The notes under the pieces are model-generated. The model did not search any database and was not told the DNA's origin. It worked only from the letters and a program-made list of their open reading frames with translations. Source: Candidatus Woesearchaeota archaeon (GTDB lineage: Archaea; Nanobdellota; Nanobdellia; Woesearchaeales; JAGVZT01). Taken from it: a DNA stretch of 8,112 nucleotides. The position numbers were made by a program, and so were the translations under genes. The stretch's first letter is position 1. The number at the start of each line of letters is the position of its first letter. Shown here one piece after another: positions 1-6,272 of the stretch. The stretch covers positions 1-8,112 of the forward strand of contig JAHWHA010000136.1 in assembly GCA_019323665.1 (NCBI GenBank), read 5' to 3'.

Positions 1-2780
1 ATGTTGGTGCTGTTCATCTTAACGGGCAAGAGTTGTTGCTCAAAAATGAACATGATGCTGTTGGCCAGACACTACATGTTTATCAGAAAAGGGAATTTGT
101 GGATGAGAACTCTATCCAGCTGCTGATGTTTGCATTTTTTAACAAGCACAATGTTGAGTTGCCCAGCAGTGTTCAGAATAATCCTGCTTTTGTGGATGGA
201 CTCATGGTGCATTATAGGGATTGCATTACAGAATACCCGAGCGGCTATGACTGTATCGGTTATACAAAAGAGGTTATTTACAGGGCTGGGTATCCAGAAT
301 TAGTAGATTATGTTGATTTGGTTGCCATGATTTTTGATGAGCAATTTGCATCTTATGAGGAATCTGAAGACAAACCTGTTTATATGCACCATGACACCTA
401 TATCCTTGATTTGGATGGGAGGAATAGTGTTGATGTCGAGAATTTGTATGCTTACAGCAAAGGCAACCTGCTTATTGACCAGCACCAAGTAGATATGTCA
501 GGGCTTTTTGCGCAGTATGCAAACGAAAAATATTTTCTCAAAGCCATGGAGGAGGCTGAGGAGCTTTGCGTTGACTGCAGTGAAACACAGAAGCAGCAAT
601 TTGTGCTTTCAAGACTTGAGTTTGCCAGGTCCCAGATATTTGCTGAGCAGAAGATTCATGAGTTGAACGGTCTTATAAATTACGTGAGAACTGATAAGAT
701 AAAAGACTGGGACAGGTGGGTGGATGAAGGGTTTGTGCAGAAGAGGTTCAGGGTACGCGCTGCTGGTGGGGATTTCAAGGACTCTTTTAGTATGGGTGAG
801 TTTGAGAATCAATTGTTCAGTGATTTAAAATCAATGGAGAAAGCCAAGCAGGGTCTTGAACAGATTGATGATTTATACAGCGAGGGAATGAGTTATTCAG
901 ATATTGAGATATCATATGGTAGCAGCAGTGTGGAGATTACCAGAGCGTTTAATTTACCCTCAATGAAGGCTGCAAAAGGTTTGGATGAGATTCATGCTGC
1001 AATTAGTGATTATAATACATTCATTCAAAATGGAAAATACTACACTATAAATAAAGCTGGGAAGCAGGTGCCTTTGGCAATCTATAATGAGGATCTAAAC
1101 GTGGCATTACCATTGGGTAGCCAGGAGGAGATAGCATCTTCAAAAATGGCTCTAATTCAAGCGGGTATTGAGGATTTTAGGATTATGGGATATTATGAAC
1201 AAGCATTTGAGTATCAGATTATGCTTCTGGACTACACAGGAGTCAGACCTGAGGACAGGCAATTGTTATTAGGAAGTTTGGAGGATATACATTTATTTGA
1301 TGGCAGTGGAGCTGATGACTTGAGGTATGACAGCAGTTATTATGATGTCATATTTATTGAGAATAAGGAAGGTGAGTCAACGTATTATACCAGATATATT
1401 CTTCCAAAGCAACTCAAGAAAAGGATAGGTGAAGGGGCCTATGAGGATACTCTAATTAAGGATATAATTCGAAACAAGGCTGATTTGGAGGAAGAGCAAT
1501 GCAAAGCAGAGTTAAATGAGTGGCTTATTGAATTAACTCCTGATACAGCTGTTGAACTAGCTGCAAACATTATCCCTACAGCATGGGCTGTTAAGAGGGG
1601 TGGAATGATTATTAGTGCTGCAACCGGTGAGATTTCAGCCGGCCACATAATCAAAAACATAGCCAAATTGTTTGTTTCTGGCGCAACAGGTGTTGATTTT
1701 TATGGTGCTGAGGCTGGCACGAGAGCATTCAGTAGAGCTCTTGCAGTTGGCGATGATCTTGACATAGTGACAAAGCGTAATCTGTTGCAGCAAGTGCGCT
1801 CAGAAATACATAGAATCAGGGACATAAGAGGTGCGTTTTCCTGGGGTGATGAGATCACAGATTATGCCCTAAGGGAAATTGATGATATTGTGCCATGGAA
1901 ATCTGTGGAATATGGTGATTTGGTTAGGCTTGATGGTATAGGTGCCAATCCAACAGTCATCCGCCAGGTTGACAAGTTCGGATCAATAAATACACCGGTG
2001 TTTGTGATTGATGATTCAGTAAGACAGAGTCTCAAAGATGTGAATCAACTGTCAAGATCCTATGATGCCATGGTTGAATTCAGGATTTTGACTACAACAG
2101 AAATTTTGCCAGATGGCAGGTATGTGGCCAAACTGACAGAAGTAACAGGGGCTCCAGACGGAATAATTATTTTTAGGGCCCAATCTACAAGAGGTGCAGA
2201 ATTCCTGGAAAGATTTGGTTATGGCAAACCAAAGCTACAGAATCTTGCACCTGAACGCCTGGCAGATGAGTTAGCGTCTTCAGGTGTACCTTTGCGAGAG
2301 GTAGTAAGTGAGGAGTCTTATGCTTCATTGCAGAAACTGGCACAGACAAAATGGGATGATGTACCAGTTGATCCATCAAGGGTGTTGAGCGGCTATAAGG
2401 AAAAAGGAATACAGTTGCAGGTTTCCTCACCTGGCTATGTTAAATCCTACAATAGCCAATTTAACCCAACAGATATAATAGTGCACACTCATCCCAGTTA
2501 CATTGCGCCAAAAAGTGAAGGTTACACGCTTGCTGTGGCTCCTTCGAAACTAGATTATCAGGAGTTCCATGCGATGTTTAATGGAAATAAAGAAGATTGG
2601 ATTGCAGGTGGTGTATTAACAGACTCAGGAAATCCTGAAAATCCTCTACTTGCTCTGGTAAGGCCCAGCAGGACTCCGGAGCAACCTACATCTCTTACGT
2701 TCCAAAAGCTGATATGGGATCCGAAGACAGATGAACCTGGTAAATTTGTAGTATCATTGGTTGGGCAGCTACCTGAATAG
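1..2780 (+). CDS. Large multidomain protein, 5'-partial, with C-terminal JAB/JAMM-like domain
   Basis: The frame is open to the left edge (first complete codon at base 3). The first possible start inside, TTG at 33, has no convincing ribosome site, so the true start is probably outside. At least 915 residues are present (numbered here from the TTG). The N-terminal half is acidic and helix-rich with no family I recognise. Residues about 506-554 are Ala/Gly-rich and hydrophobic, resembling the linker that precedes toxin domains in polymorphic-toxin proteins. Near the C-terminus, His818-x-His820-Pro821 followed by Ser838-x-x-Asp841 matches the zinc-binding JAB/JAMM peptidase pattern, with a longer spacer (16 residues) than the usual 7. 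The partner Glu is uncertain (Glu760/761 or Glu790). Similar His-x-His-Pro domains occur in DUF4329/JAB-like toxin tips. Peptidase or toxin function is inference. It converges on an unrelated operon 7 bases downstream, and no immunity gene follows on its strand. Confidence 0.85.
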   Translation, partial: VGAVHLNGQELLLKNEHDAVGQTLHVYQKREFVDENSIQLLMFAFFNKHNVELPSSVQNNPAFVDGLMVHYRDCITEYPSGYDCIGYTKEVIYRAGYPELVDYVDLVAMIFDEQFASYEESEDKPVYMHHDTYILDLDGRNSVDVENLYAYSKGNLLIDQHQVDMSGLFAQYANEKYFLKAMEEAEELCVDCSETQKQQFVLSRLEFARSQIFAEQKIHELNGLINYVRTDKIKDWDRWVDEGFVQKRFRVRAAGGDFKDSFSMGEFENQLFSDLKSMEKAKQGLEQIDDLYSEGMSYSDIEISYGSSSVEITRAFNLPSMKAAKGLDEIHAAISDYNTFIQNGKYYTINKAGKQVPLAIYNEDLNVALPLGSQEEIASSKMALIQAGIEDFRIMGYYEQAFEYQIMLLDYTGVRPEDRQLLLGSLEDIHLFDGSGADDLRYDSSYYDVIFIENKEGESTYYTRYILPKQLKKRIGEGAYEDTLIKDIIRNKADLEEEQCKAELNEWLIELTPDTAVELAANIIPTAWAVKRGGMIISAATGEISAGHIIKNIAKLFVSGATGVDFYGAEAGTRAFSRALAVGDDLDIVTKRNLLQQVRSEIHRIRDIRGAFSWGDEITDYALREIDDIVPWKSVEYGDLVRLDGIGANPTVIRQVDKFGSINTPVFVIDDSVRQSLKDVNQLSRSYDAMVEFRILTTTEILPDGRYVAKLTEVTGAPDGIIIFRAQSTRGAEFLERFGYGKPKLQNLAPERLADELASSGVPLREVVSEESYASLQKLAQTKWDDVPVDPSRVLSGYKEKGIQLQVSSPGYVKSYNSQFNPTDIIVHTHPSYIAPKSEGYTLAVAPSKLDYQEFHAMFNGNKEDWIAGGVLTDSGNPENPLLALVRPSRTPEQPTSLTFQKLIWDPKTDEPGKFVVSLVGQLPE

Positions 2781-2787
2781 CTGCAAA

Positions 2788-3177
2788 CTATATCACGGCT
2801 CTTAGACTATTCACACTCTTCACTGCCTGCAGATAGCCTTCTGCAACCTTTGTCTGCTTGACCTTATCAATCCTGCTTTTGAGTTCTGAGAAAAAGGCTG
2901 TGAGCTGCCTGGTTGTATCAGCAATATCCTTTATGACAACCTTGACTTTCTCTTGCTCAAATCTTTCGCCGTCGTACTTTGTGCTTGCCGACTTTTGAAT
3001 ACTCGAAATATCCTGCAAGATTTCCTTTGCATGCTGCCCCGAGTCACTTGGCTGCAGGCTTTTATGGAACTCTTTCTCCTTGCCATCATTAAATCTCACA
3101 GCAACTTCTGCAGAATAATATCTTGGGGAGAATGAGGTAACTCTAATAGACTGTATGCTTATATGCACAATCCTCAT
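2788..3177 (-). CDS. Orphan 129-residue protein, second gene of a two-gene operon
   Basis: The family is not recognised. The N-terminal ~45 residues alternate hydrophobic and polar residues as expected for beta strands. From about residue 65 onward the protein is charged and helical (many Lys/Glu/Gln), with a probable coiled coil around 75-120. No signal peptide, membrane segment or catalytic motif is visible, so a small soluble cytosolic protein is likely. Its ATG overlaps the TGA of the upstream gene as ATGA, and no ribosome site precedes it, so translation is probably coupled to that gene. The stop (TAG) is 7 bases from the stop of the large convergent gene. A structural or regulatory partner of the upstream small helical protein is plausible but unproven. 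Confidence 0.7.
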   Translation of the reverse strand: MRIVHISIQSIRVTSFSPRYYSAEVAVRFNDGKEKEFHKSLQPSDSGQHAKEILQDISSIQKSASTKYDGERFEQEKVKVVIKDIADTTRQLTAFFSELKSRIDKVKQTKVAEGYLQAVKSVNSLRAVI

Positions 3178-3434
3178 TTGTCGCGTTTGTTGAAAAGTGA
3201 AAATTTTGAGACTTCAAACTTTTGAGTCTTGAATTTATCTTCTTGTGGTTCTGGTGGCTGTGGAAGTGTTTTGTGGTAATGCTCCAGTGTTTTGAGGAAA
3301 AGCTCAATCTCGCACATTGCACCGCGGAGCTCTGCCTGCTGCTCAAGCTTCATTGAATGGCCATTGCCCTGCAGCATTTTCTCTATTTTTTGCCTCCTGC
3401 CGGCAAACAGCTCATATATCTCCATCAGAACCAT
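3174..3434 (-). CDS. Orphan 86-residue helical protein, first gene of a two-gene operon
   Basis: The frame is open back to 3524, but I choose ATG 3434. A purine-rich ribosome site (GGTGGAG, 3440-3446) lies 5 bases upstream, and the region before it is AT-rich promoter sequence. The 86-residue product is mostly amphipathic helix. A Lys/Arg/Glu-rich segment around residues 10-55 suggests a helical hairpin or coiled coil. It is followed by a Pro-rich stretch (about 58-64) and a basic tail ending Lys-Arg-Asp-Lys. No catalytic residues or membrane segments are seen. It overlaps the downstream 129-residue gene by 4 bases, so the two products may act together. The family is not recognised and its function is unknown. 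Confidence 0.7.
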   Translation of the reverse strand: MVLMEIYELFAGRRQKIEKMLQGNGHSMKLEQQAELRGAMCEIELFLKTLEHYHKTLPQPPEPQEDKFKTQKFEVSKFSLFNKRDK

Positions 3435-3439
3435 GTTGT

Positions 3440-3446
3440 CTCCACC
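3440..3446 (-). promoter_or_regulatory. Ribosome binding site deciding ATG 3434
   Basis: GGTGGAG on the minus strand, 5 bases ahead of ATG 3434. It is the main reason for preferring this start over the earlier in-frame start at 3524. Confidence 0.55.
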
Positions 3447-3470
3447 TAAGGTTAGTAAATCGAGGTAGTT

Positions 3471-3482
3471 TATATATATTTC
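3471..3482 (-). promoter_or_regulatory. TATA box for the orphan two-gene operon
   Basis: On the minus strand this reads as an A/T run containing ATATATATA preceded by a purine-rich BRE-like GAAA. Its centre is about 40 bases before ATG 3434. That predicts a transcript start near 3448-3450 and a ~15-base leader holding the GGTGGAG ribosome site. A second, weaker A/T box lies at about 3491-3502. Confidence 0.5.
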
Positions 3483-3569
3483 GTTGGCTTTGATATATTT
3501 AACTTGAAGTAACCCTATTATCATTTTGACATTTTAACCATGTCTTTTCTTTGGGAGATATCTATGAAA

Positions 3570-3581
3570 AAATTGTCCAGC
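3570..3581. repeat. Left terminal inverted repeat of the GC-rich element
   Basis: Twelve bases (AAATTGTCCAGC, with the leading As from an A-run) that are perfectly complementary to 3791-3802. They form the closing stem if transcribed, or the end of a MITE-like element if mobile. The flanking bases do not show an obvious target-site duplication. Confidence 0.75.
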
Positions 3582-3790
3582 CAACCATGGCGGTTGTCGG
3601 CCATGCTTCGCATGTCCTCGCTCGCCACCCCACAACGTTTTCCGCCGTTGCGTACGGATAGGGGGCGTGAAGCCCCTTGACGCGGTTTTCATAACCACAA
3701 GATAACCGCGATGCGTGACATTGTGTCACGCTTCCTTTGGTCAAGCTTTTAGAAAGGTTGAGGGACAAGCCCCGGCTCGCCAACGCCATA

Positions 3791-3802
3791 GCTGGACAAT
3801 TT
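3791..3802. repeat. Right terminal inverted repeat of the GC-rich element
   Basis: GCTGGACAATTT, the perfect inverse of 3570-3581. Immediately inside both ends the sequence remains complementary with one or two bulges, so the pairing is longer than the simple terminal repeat. Confidence 0.75.
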
Positions 3803-3832
3803 AATTAAGTTATTAAGACTGCCGCCCAGACA

Positions 3833-3845
3833 AATAATTATAAAG
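3833..3845. promoter_or_regulatory. TATA box of the HTH gene; near-palindromic and possibly bidirectional
   Basis: On the plus strand TTATAAAG (3838-3845) is centred about 28 bases before ATG 3869. That spacing puts the transcript start at or next to the ATG, and no ribosome site is present, so a leaderless mRNA is inferred. On the minus strand the same bases read TTATAATTATT, correctly spaced to start transcription near 3810, just ahead of the GC-rich element. Confidence 0.5.
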
Positions 3846-3868
3846 AGATTCGCACTAGATATTCAATT

Positions 3869-4738
3869 ATGAAATCAAACCTCATTGATGAAGTCTCGGT
3901 TTTTCTCTTGAAAAGGGGATATACGGTCAAGGCCATGAAGTCTGGCTGTTTTGATATTCTGGCCAGGAAAGAGCAAATCTTGATGCTAAAGGTTGTTCAG
4001 GATGCAAATTCTGTGACATCTGATATGGCTGAGGATATGAAGAAGCTTGCGGGTTTTCTTGCAGCTGTTCCTTTGATAGTGGCTGAGAAGGCTGGCCATG
4101 AGCTGGCTGACAATATTGTATATACTAGGTATGATGTCTATACGATGAACACTGTAACCTTGATGAATTGTGTGAAGCGGAGGCTACCAATTATCAAGAG
4201 CACTCAAGCTGGGTATACTGCGCAGCTTTGCGGTGATGAGCTGCATGAGCAGAGGGTTGAGCATGGGATGTCTTTGAACGAACTGGCAAAAAAGCTTGGT
4301 GTGAGTGCAAGGATGATTACTAAATATGAGAAGGGTGAATCAGAGGTGACTTTGAAAAAGGCACTGAAGCTTTACGACCTGTTTGGTAATGGTGTTTTTG
4401 AGCATATTGATATTTTTTCATCAATGCTTGCCAAGCCTGGTTCTGGGAAAACTGAGATCTCCAAGAAGTATCTTGAGCTTGGTTTTGAGGCTGCTGATAC
4501 TCGCAGGGCGCCTTTTGACGTGATTGCCAAGAAAGATAAAGATATAATTTTGACAGAGGTTGGTGATAAAACCAGTCCACATTTGCTACCGTGGGCTAGG
4601 CTGCTTGAGGTTGATAAGCTTGTGATTTTCAAAGAGAAAAAGCCAAAGAATCTGCCTGCCCTGAGTAAAGATGAGTTTTTAGAGTATGAAAAATCAAAGG
4701 AATTGCTGAAGTTCTTGAGGGAGTTTGAGAACAAATGA
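3869..4738 (+). CDS. Archaeal XRE-family HTH transcriptional regulator with duplicated flanking domain
   Basis: This 289-residue protein matches the layout of a conserved archaeal 'putative HTH-type transcriptional regulatory protein' family. An N-terminal alpha/beta domain (about 1-100) contains Phe28-Asp29-Ile-Leu-Ala and a hydrophobic strand (37-43). A Cro/C1-type helix-turn-helix lies at about 123-172, with LNELAKKLGVS as the first helix and turn, then a recognition helix ending Lys-Tyr-Glu-Lys-Gly. A C-terminal domain (about 190-289) repeats the N-terminal pattern: Phe216-Asp217-Val-Ile-Ala plus strand 226-231. Both copies resemble degenerate restriction-endonuclease-like folds that have lost the catalytic Glu-x-Lys. 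It probably binds DNA in the cytosol, but its targets are unknown. The ATG is placed by the TATA spacing (leaderless). It is divergent from the structured element and convergent with the next gene. Confidence 0.85.
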   Translation: MKSNLIDEVSVFLLKRGYTVKAMKSGCFDILARKEQILMLKVVQDANSVTSDMAEDMKKLAGFLAAVPLIVAEKAGHELADNIVYTRYDVYTMNTVTLMNCVKRRLPIIKSTQAGYTAQLCGDELHEQRVEHGMSLNELAKKLGVSARMITKYEKGESEVTLKKALKLYDLFGNGVFEHIDIFSSMLAKPGSGKTEISKKYLELGFEAADTRRAPFDVIAKKDKDIILTEVGDKTSPHLLPWARLLEVDKLVIFKEKKPKNLPALSKDEFLEYEKSKELLKFLREFENK

Positions 4739-4739
4739 A

Positions 4740-5279
4740 CTAATTATATCCTGGCTCCCTCCAATCGAGGGTAGCTCTGAAAATTACCAATTGGTCAATG
4801 AGCACTGCGGGAATACTAAACTCATGATTCCATGGCACTCTATGCTCAGAATATCCATATCCAAATGTTGGACCAGGAATATTATCTGGAGGCATAAAAG
4901 TATGCACTTCACCAGCCATTGAGTCAATGCTAGTCCCTGTGTATTTCACAGTCTCAAATAGGGTTAACATCATTCCACACAACTCCTCTGGTGGAATTTC
5001 CCCAAGATTTTTCCCCTGTGTTAAAAGTTGTGAGATATCCCTCGTCCATGGTTGTCTGGACAATACTCTTTGTACTATATCCTCCCTAATGAAGAAATCA
5101 ATCTCATCTGAAGGTTGCATGCCTGCGTGATGAAGTGCCATTGCAGTAAAATATGGCCGGAGCTCGGAAGGGCCATGAAACTGAAATTTTCCAGAATCGT
5201 AGCTTACGAGTTTAACACAACAGGAAAATTGAATTCTACACCGCTCCGGAATATTTGATTTATCTATAGGTTTGGACAT
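4740..5279 (-). CDS. Orphan 179-residue protein
   Basis: The frame is open to 5333, but I choose ATG 5279. A TATA box at 5300-5308 lies about 25 bases upstream and would fall inside the longer version. The extra 18 residues are also just translated AT-rich promoter. There is no ribosome site, so a leaderless mRNA is likely. The protein has a Cys pair (20-21), two adjacent His (50-51), an acidic helical stretch (about 57-110) and a Pro/Gly/aromatic-rich segment (about 129-150). It carries no signal peptide or membrane segment and appears soluble. The family is not recognised, and no catalytic motif is clear enough to name. The stop codon is one base from the stop of the convergent regulator gene. 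It is downstream of, but has its own promoter separate from, the ThiS-like gene. Confidence 0.65.
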   Translation of the reverse strand: MSKPIDKSNIPERCRIQFSCCVKLVSYDSGKFQFHGPSELRPYFTAMALHHAGMQPSDEIDFFIREDIVQRVLSRQPWTRDISQLLTQGKNLGEIPPEELCGMMLTLFETVKYTGTSIDSMAGEVHTFMPPDNIPGPTFGYGYSEHRVPWNHEFSIPAVLIDQLVIFRATLDWREPGYN

Positions 5280-5299
5280 AGCTTGAGGTATTATGGATA

Positions 5300-5308
5300 A
5301 ATATAAAT
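5300..5308 (-). promoter_or_regulatory. TATA box for the 179-residue orphan gene
   Basis: On the minus strand this reads ATTTATATT, centred about 25 bases before ATG 5279. With no ribosome site between it and the ATG, transcription probably begins at the start codon. Confidence 0.5.
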
Positions 5309-5330
5309 AATTAATGAACCAAACCACACT

Positions 5331-5343
5331 CAAATAATAAAAT
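5331..5343 (-). terminator. Possible T-rich terminator after the ThiS-like gene
   Basis: Just after the stop of the ThiS-like gene the minus strand reads GATTTTATTATTTG. Archaeal termination often needs only T-rich tracts, but the run is interrupted, so this is weak. Confidence 0.25.
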
Positions 5344-5348
5344 CTGGT

Positions 5349-5543
5349 TTATCCGCCAGAAACCACTTCCAGGATTTCAATCTTGTCTGTATCTTTTAAT
5401 TCAACTTGCTCTGGTACAATCCTACCGTTCTGCACAAGTACAATGGTAACAGGATTAATCTTCAGTTGCTTCAATAGGTCAACTGCTTTTCCATTGAACC
5501 TTTTTTTAATGTGTTCGTCTTGTCTTTCTATATATATTTCCAT
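5349..5543 (-). CDS. ThiS/MoaD-like ubiquitin-fold sulfur carrier ending in Gly-Gly
   Basis: This 64-residue protein has the small beta-grasp pattern: a first strand (2-6), a helix around 19-27 (Val-Asp-Leu-Leu-Lys-Gln-Leu) and the typical segment ILVLVQNG-like strand then Arg-Ile-Val-Pro (about 32-43). A Leu-Lys-Asp-x-Asp-Lys-Ile turn follows, and the protein ends Val-Val-Ser-Gly-Gly. The exposed C-terminal Gly-Gly is what E1-like enzymes adenylate to form a thiocarboxylate (sulfur donor) or, for archaeal SAMPs, an isopeptide link. The start is ATG 5543, not the earlier in-frame start at 5615 that lies inside the upstream gene: length and alignment fit only the short form. It follows the E1-like stop by a single base (TAA-A-ATG), so translation is probably coupled. 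Whether it serves thiamine, molybdopterin, tRNA thiolation or protein conjugation is not decided by sequence. Confidence 0.85.
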   Translation of the reverse strand: MEIYIERQDEHIKKRFNGKAVDLLKQLKINPVTIVLVQNGRIVPEQVELKDTDKIEILEVVSGG

Positions 5544-5544
5544 T

Positions 5545-6252
5545 TTATTTTCCGCAAGCTGCGCATTTGGGGTTTTTGCTAACTTCAAGCATCTCAATCT
5601 CAGGTTTCCAGACATTGATTCTGATTAGCTGTCTGGAATAATCTTTGTTTAACAGTATCTTAATCGCCTCGTTTGCCTGGATTGCTGCTGTCATTGCCAC
5701 TGCTGTGTTTAAAACTCCTGCTGTGTCTGCTTTCTCAGCTCTCTTTGCCTGAGGATAGATGCATTTGTAGCAAGGCCCTCCATGAATGATGTTAAATACT
5801 CTGCCTATCTCCCTGATGCAGGTTGCATGCACCCAAGGTATTTTGTTTTGCAGTGCAAACTCGTTGATTAACTCTCTTGTTTTGACGTTATCAGTACAAT
5901 CAAGTACAAGATCAGCCTTAATGGATTTTATGCTCTCTTCATTCAGCTCTTCTGCCCTTGATTTGATGATGATTTCACTGTTGATTTTCTGCAGGATTTG
6001 TGCTGCTTGTTCTGCCTTGAATTTTTCGATATCTTCTTCTGTGTAGAGTATTTGCCTCTGCAGGTTTTTGAGTTCGACTTTATCTTTATCTATTAGTATC
6101 AGCTCGCCAACACCTGTTCTTGCCAATAGCTGGGTTGAGAATGAGCCAAGTCCTCCTAGGCCGATGATGGCCACTGATTTTTGAGAGAGGGATTTTTGGC
6201 CGGCTTCTCCAATTTTTTCGTATAAACTGTTATTAATATAGCGCATTGTCAT
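5545..6252 (-). CDS. E1-like adenylyltransferase, ThiF/MoeB/UbaA family
   Basis: This 235-residue protein (from ATG 6252) shows the family order. The N-terminal Arg-Tyr-Ile is followed by Gly-Glu-Ala-Gly-Gln. The nucleotide loop GLGGLGS spans 31-37. Asp55-x-Asp57 then Val-Glu-Leu-x-Asn-Leu-x-Arg66-Gln67 bind ATP and Mg. Asp118-Cys-Thr-Asp-Asn lies at 118-122. Two Cys-x-x-Cys pairs (161/164 and 230/233) form the structural zinc site. Such enzymes adenylate the C-terminal Gly of ThiS/MoaD/SAMP proteins, and its likely substrate is encoded one base downstream. The Cys that usually precedes the Ala-Gly-Val-Leu segment (about 178-181) is absent: the residues are Ala-Asp-Thr. ATG 6246 or TTG 6258 are alternative starts, and no ribosome site is evident. 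It lies 20 bases after the methylthiotransferase gene, in the same operon. Confidence 0.9.
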   Translation of the reverse strand: MTMRYINNSLYEKIGEAGQKSLSQKSVAIIGLGGLGSFSTQLLARTGVGELILIDKDKVELKNLQRQILYTEEDIEKFKAEQAAQILQKINSEIIIKSRAEELNEESIKSIKADLVLDCTDNVKTRELINEFALQNKIPWVHATCIREIGRVFNIIHGGPCYKCIYPQAKRAEKADTAGVLNTAVAMTAAIQANEAIKILLNKDYSRQLIRINVWKPEIEMLEVSKNPKCAACGK

Positions 6253-6272
6253 ATTCAAAATTAGGGAGTTAA

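Larger units (their letters stand above)
3567..3802 (-). ncRNA. GC-rich multi-hairpin element: candidate novel structured RNA or dispersed structured repeat
   Basis: A ~230-base block of about 57% GC by hand count sits between strongly AT-rich flanks. Its ends form a 12-bp perfect inverted repeat (3570-3581 with 3791-3802). On the minus strand the stem can extend, pairing 3781-3789 with 3587-3596. Inside are consecutive hairpins: 3713-3731 (8 bp, 3-base loop), 3681-3687 with 3704-3710 (7 bp), 3662-3676 (5 bp), 3633-3637 with 3646-3650, 3602-3614 (5 bp, 3-base loop) and 3741-3761. Read on the minus strand, the closing stem is followed by six Ts (3567-3572), like a terminator, and a TATA-like box lies about 35 bases before the 5' end. 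I found no hallmark motifs of RNase P RNA or SRP RNA. It could instead be a MITE-like repeat with terminal inverted repeats. The strand is the less certain part. Confidence 0.5.

Noticed and set aside
3562..3789. 75-residue open frame on the minus strand across the GC-rich element
   Set aside because: It spans hairpin after hairpin, has no ribosome site and has odd composition. The open frame is a by-product of high GC, and the palindromic structure explains the sequence better.
3567..3802. RNase P RNA or SRP RNA
   Set aside because: The terminal pairing and size invited the idea, but I could not find the conserved RNase P motifs or the SRP S-domain GGAAG/AGCAG loop on either strand.
3570..3802. 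Insertion sequence with transposase
   Set aside because: Terminal inverted repeats exist, but there is no transposase and no clear target-site duplication. A non-autonomous repeat remains possible and is covered in the findings.
4428..4455. Walker A-like Ala-x4-Gly-Lys-Thr (residues 188-195) in the HTH protein
   Set aside because: No Walker B or ATPase fold surrounds it. It lies in a short linker between the HTH and the C-terminal domain, so it is probably chance.
4372..4734. 120-residue minus-strand open frame
   Set aside because: It is antisense to the regulator's C-terminal domain, is Ser-rich in the way of shadow frames, and has no start signals.
5280..5333. Hydrophobic N-terminal extension (possible signal peptide) of the 179-residue protein
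   Set aside because: The bases include a TATA box at the right distance from ATG 5279, so the apparent hydrophobic residues are translated promoter.
5544..5615. N-terminal extension of the ThiS-like protein
   Set aside because: It would overlap the E1-like gene in another frame, and the extra 24 residues do not belong to the beta-grasp fold.
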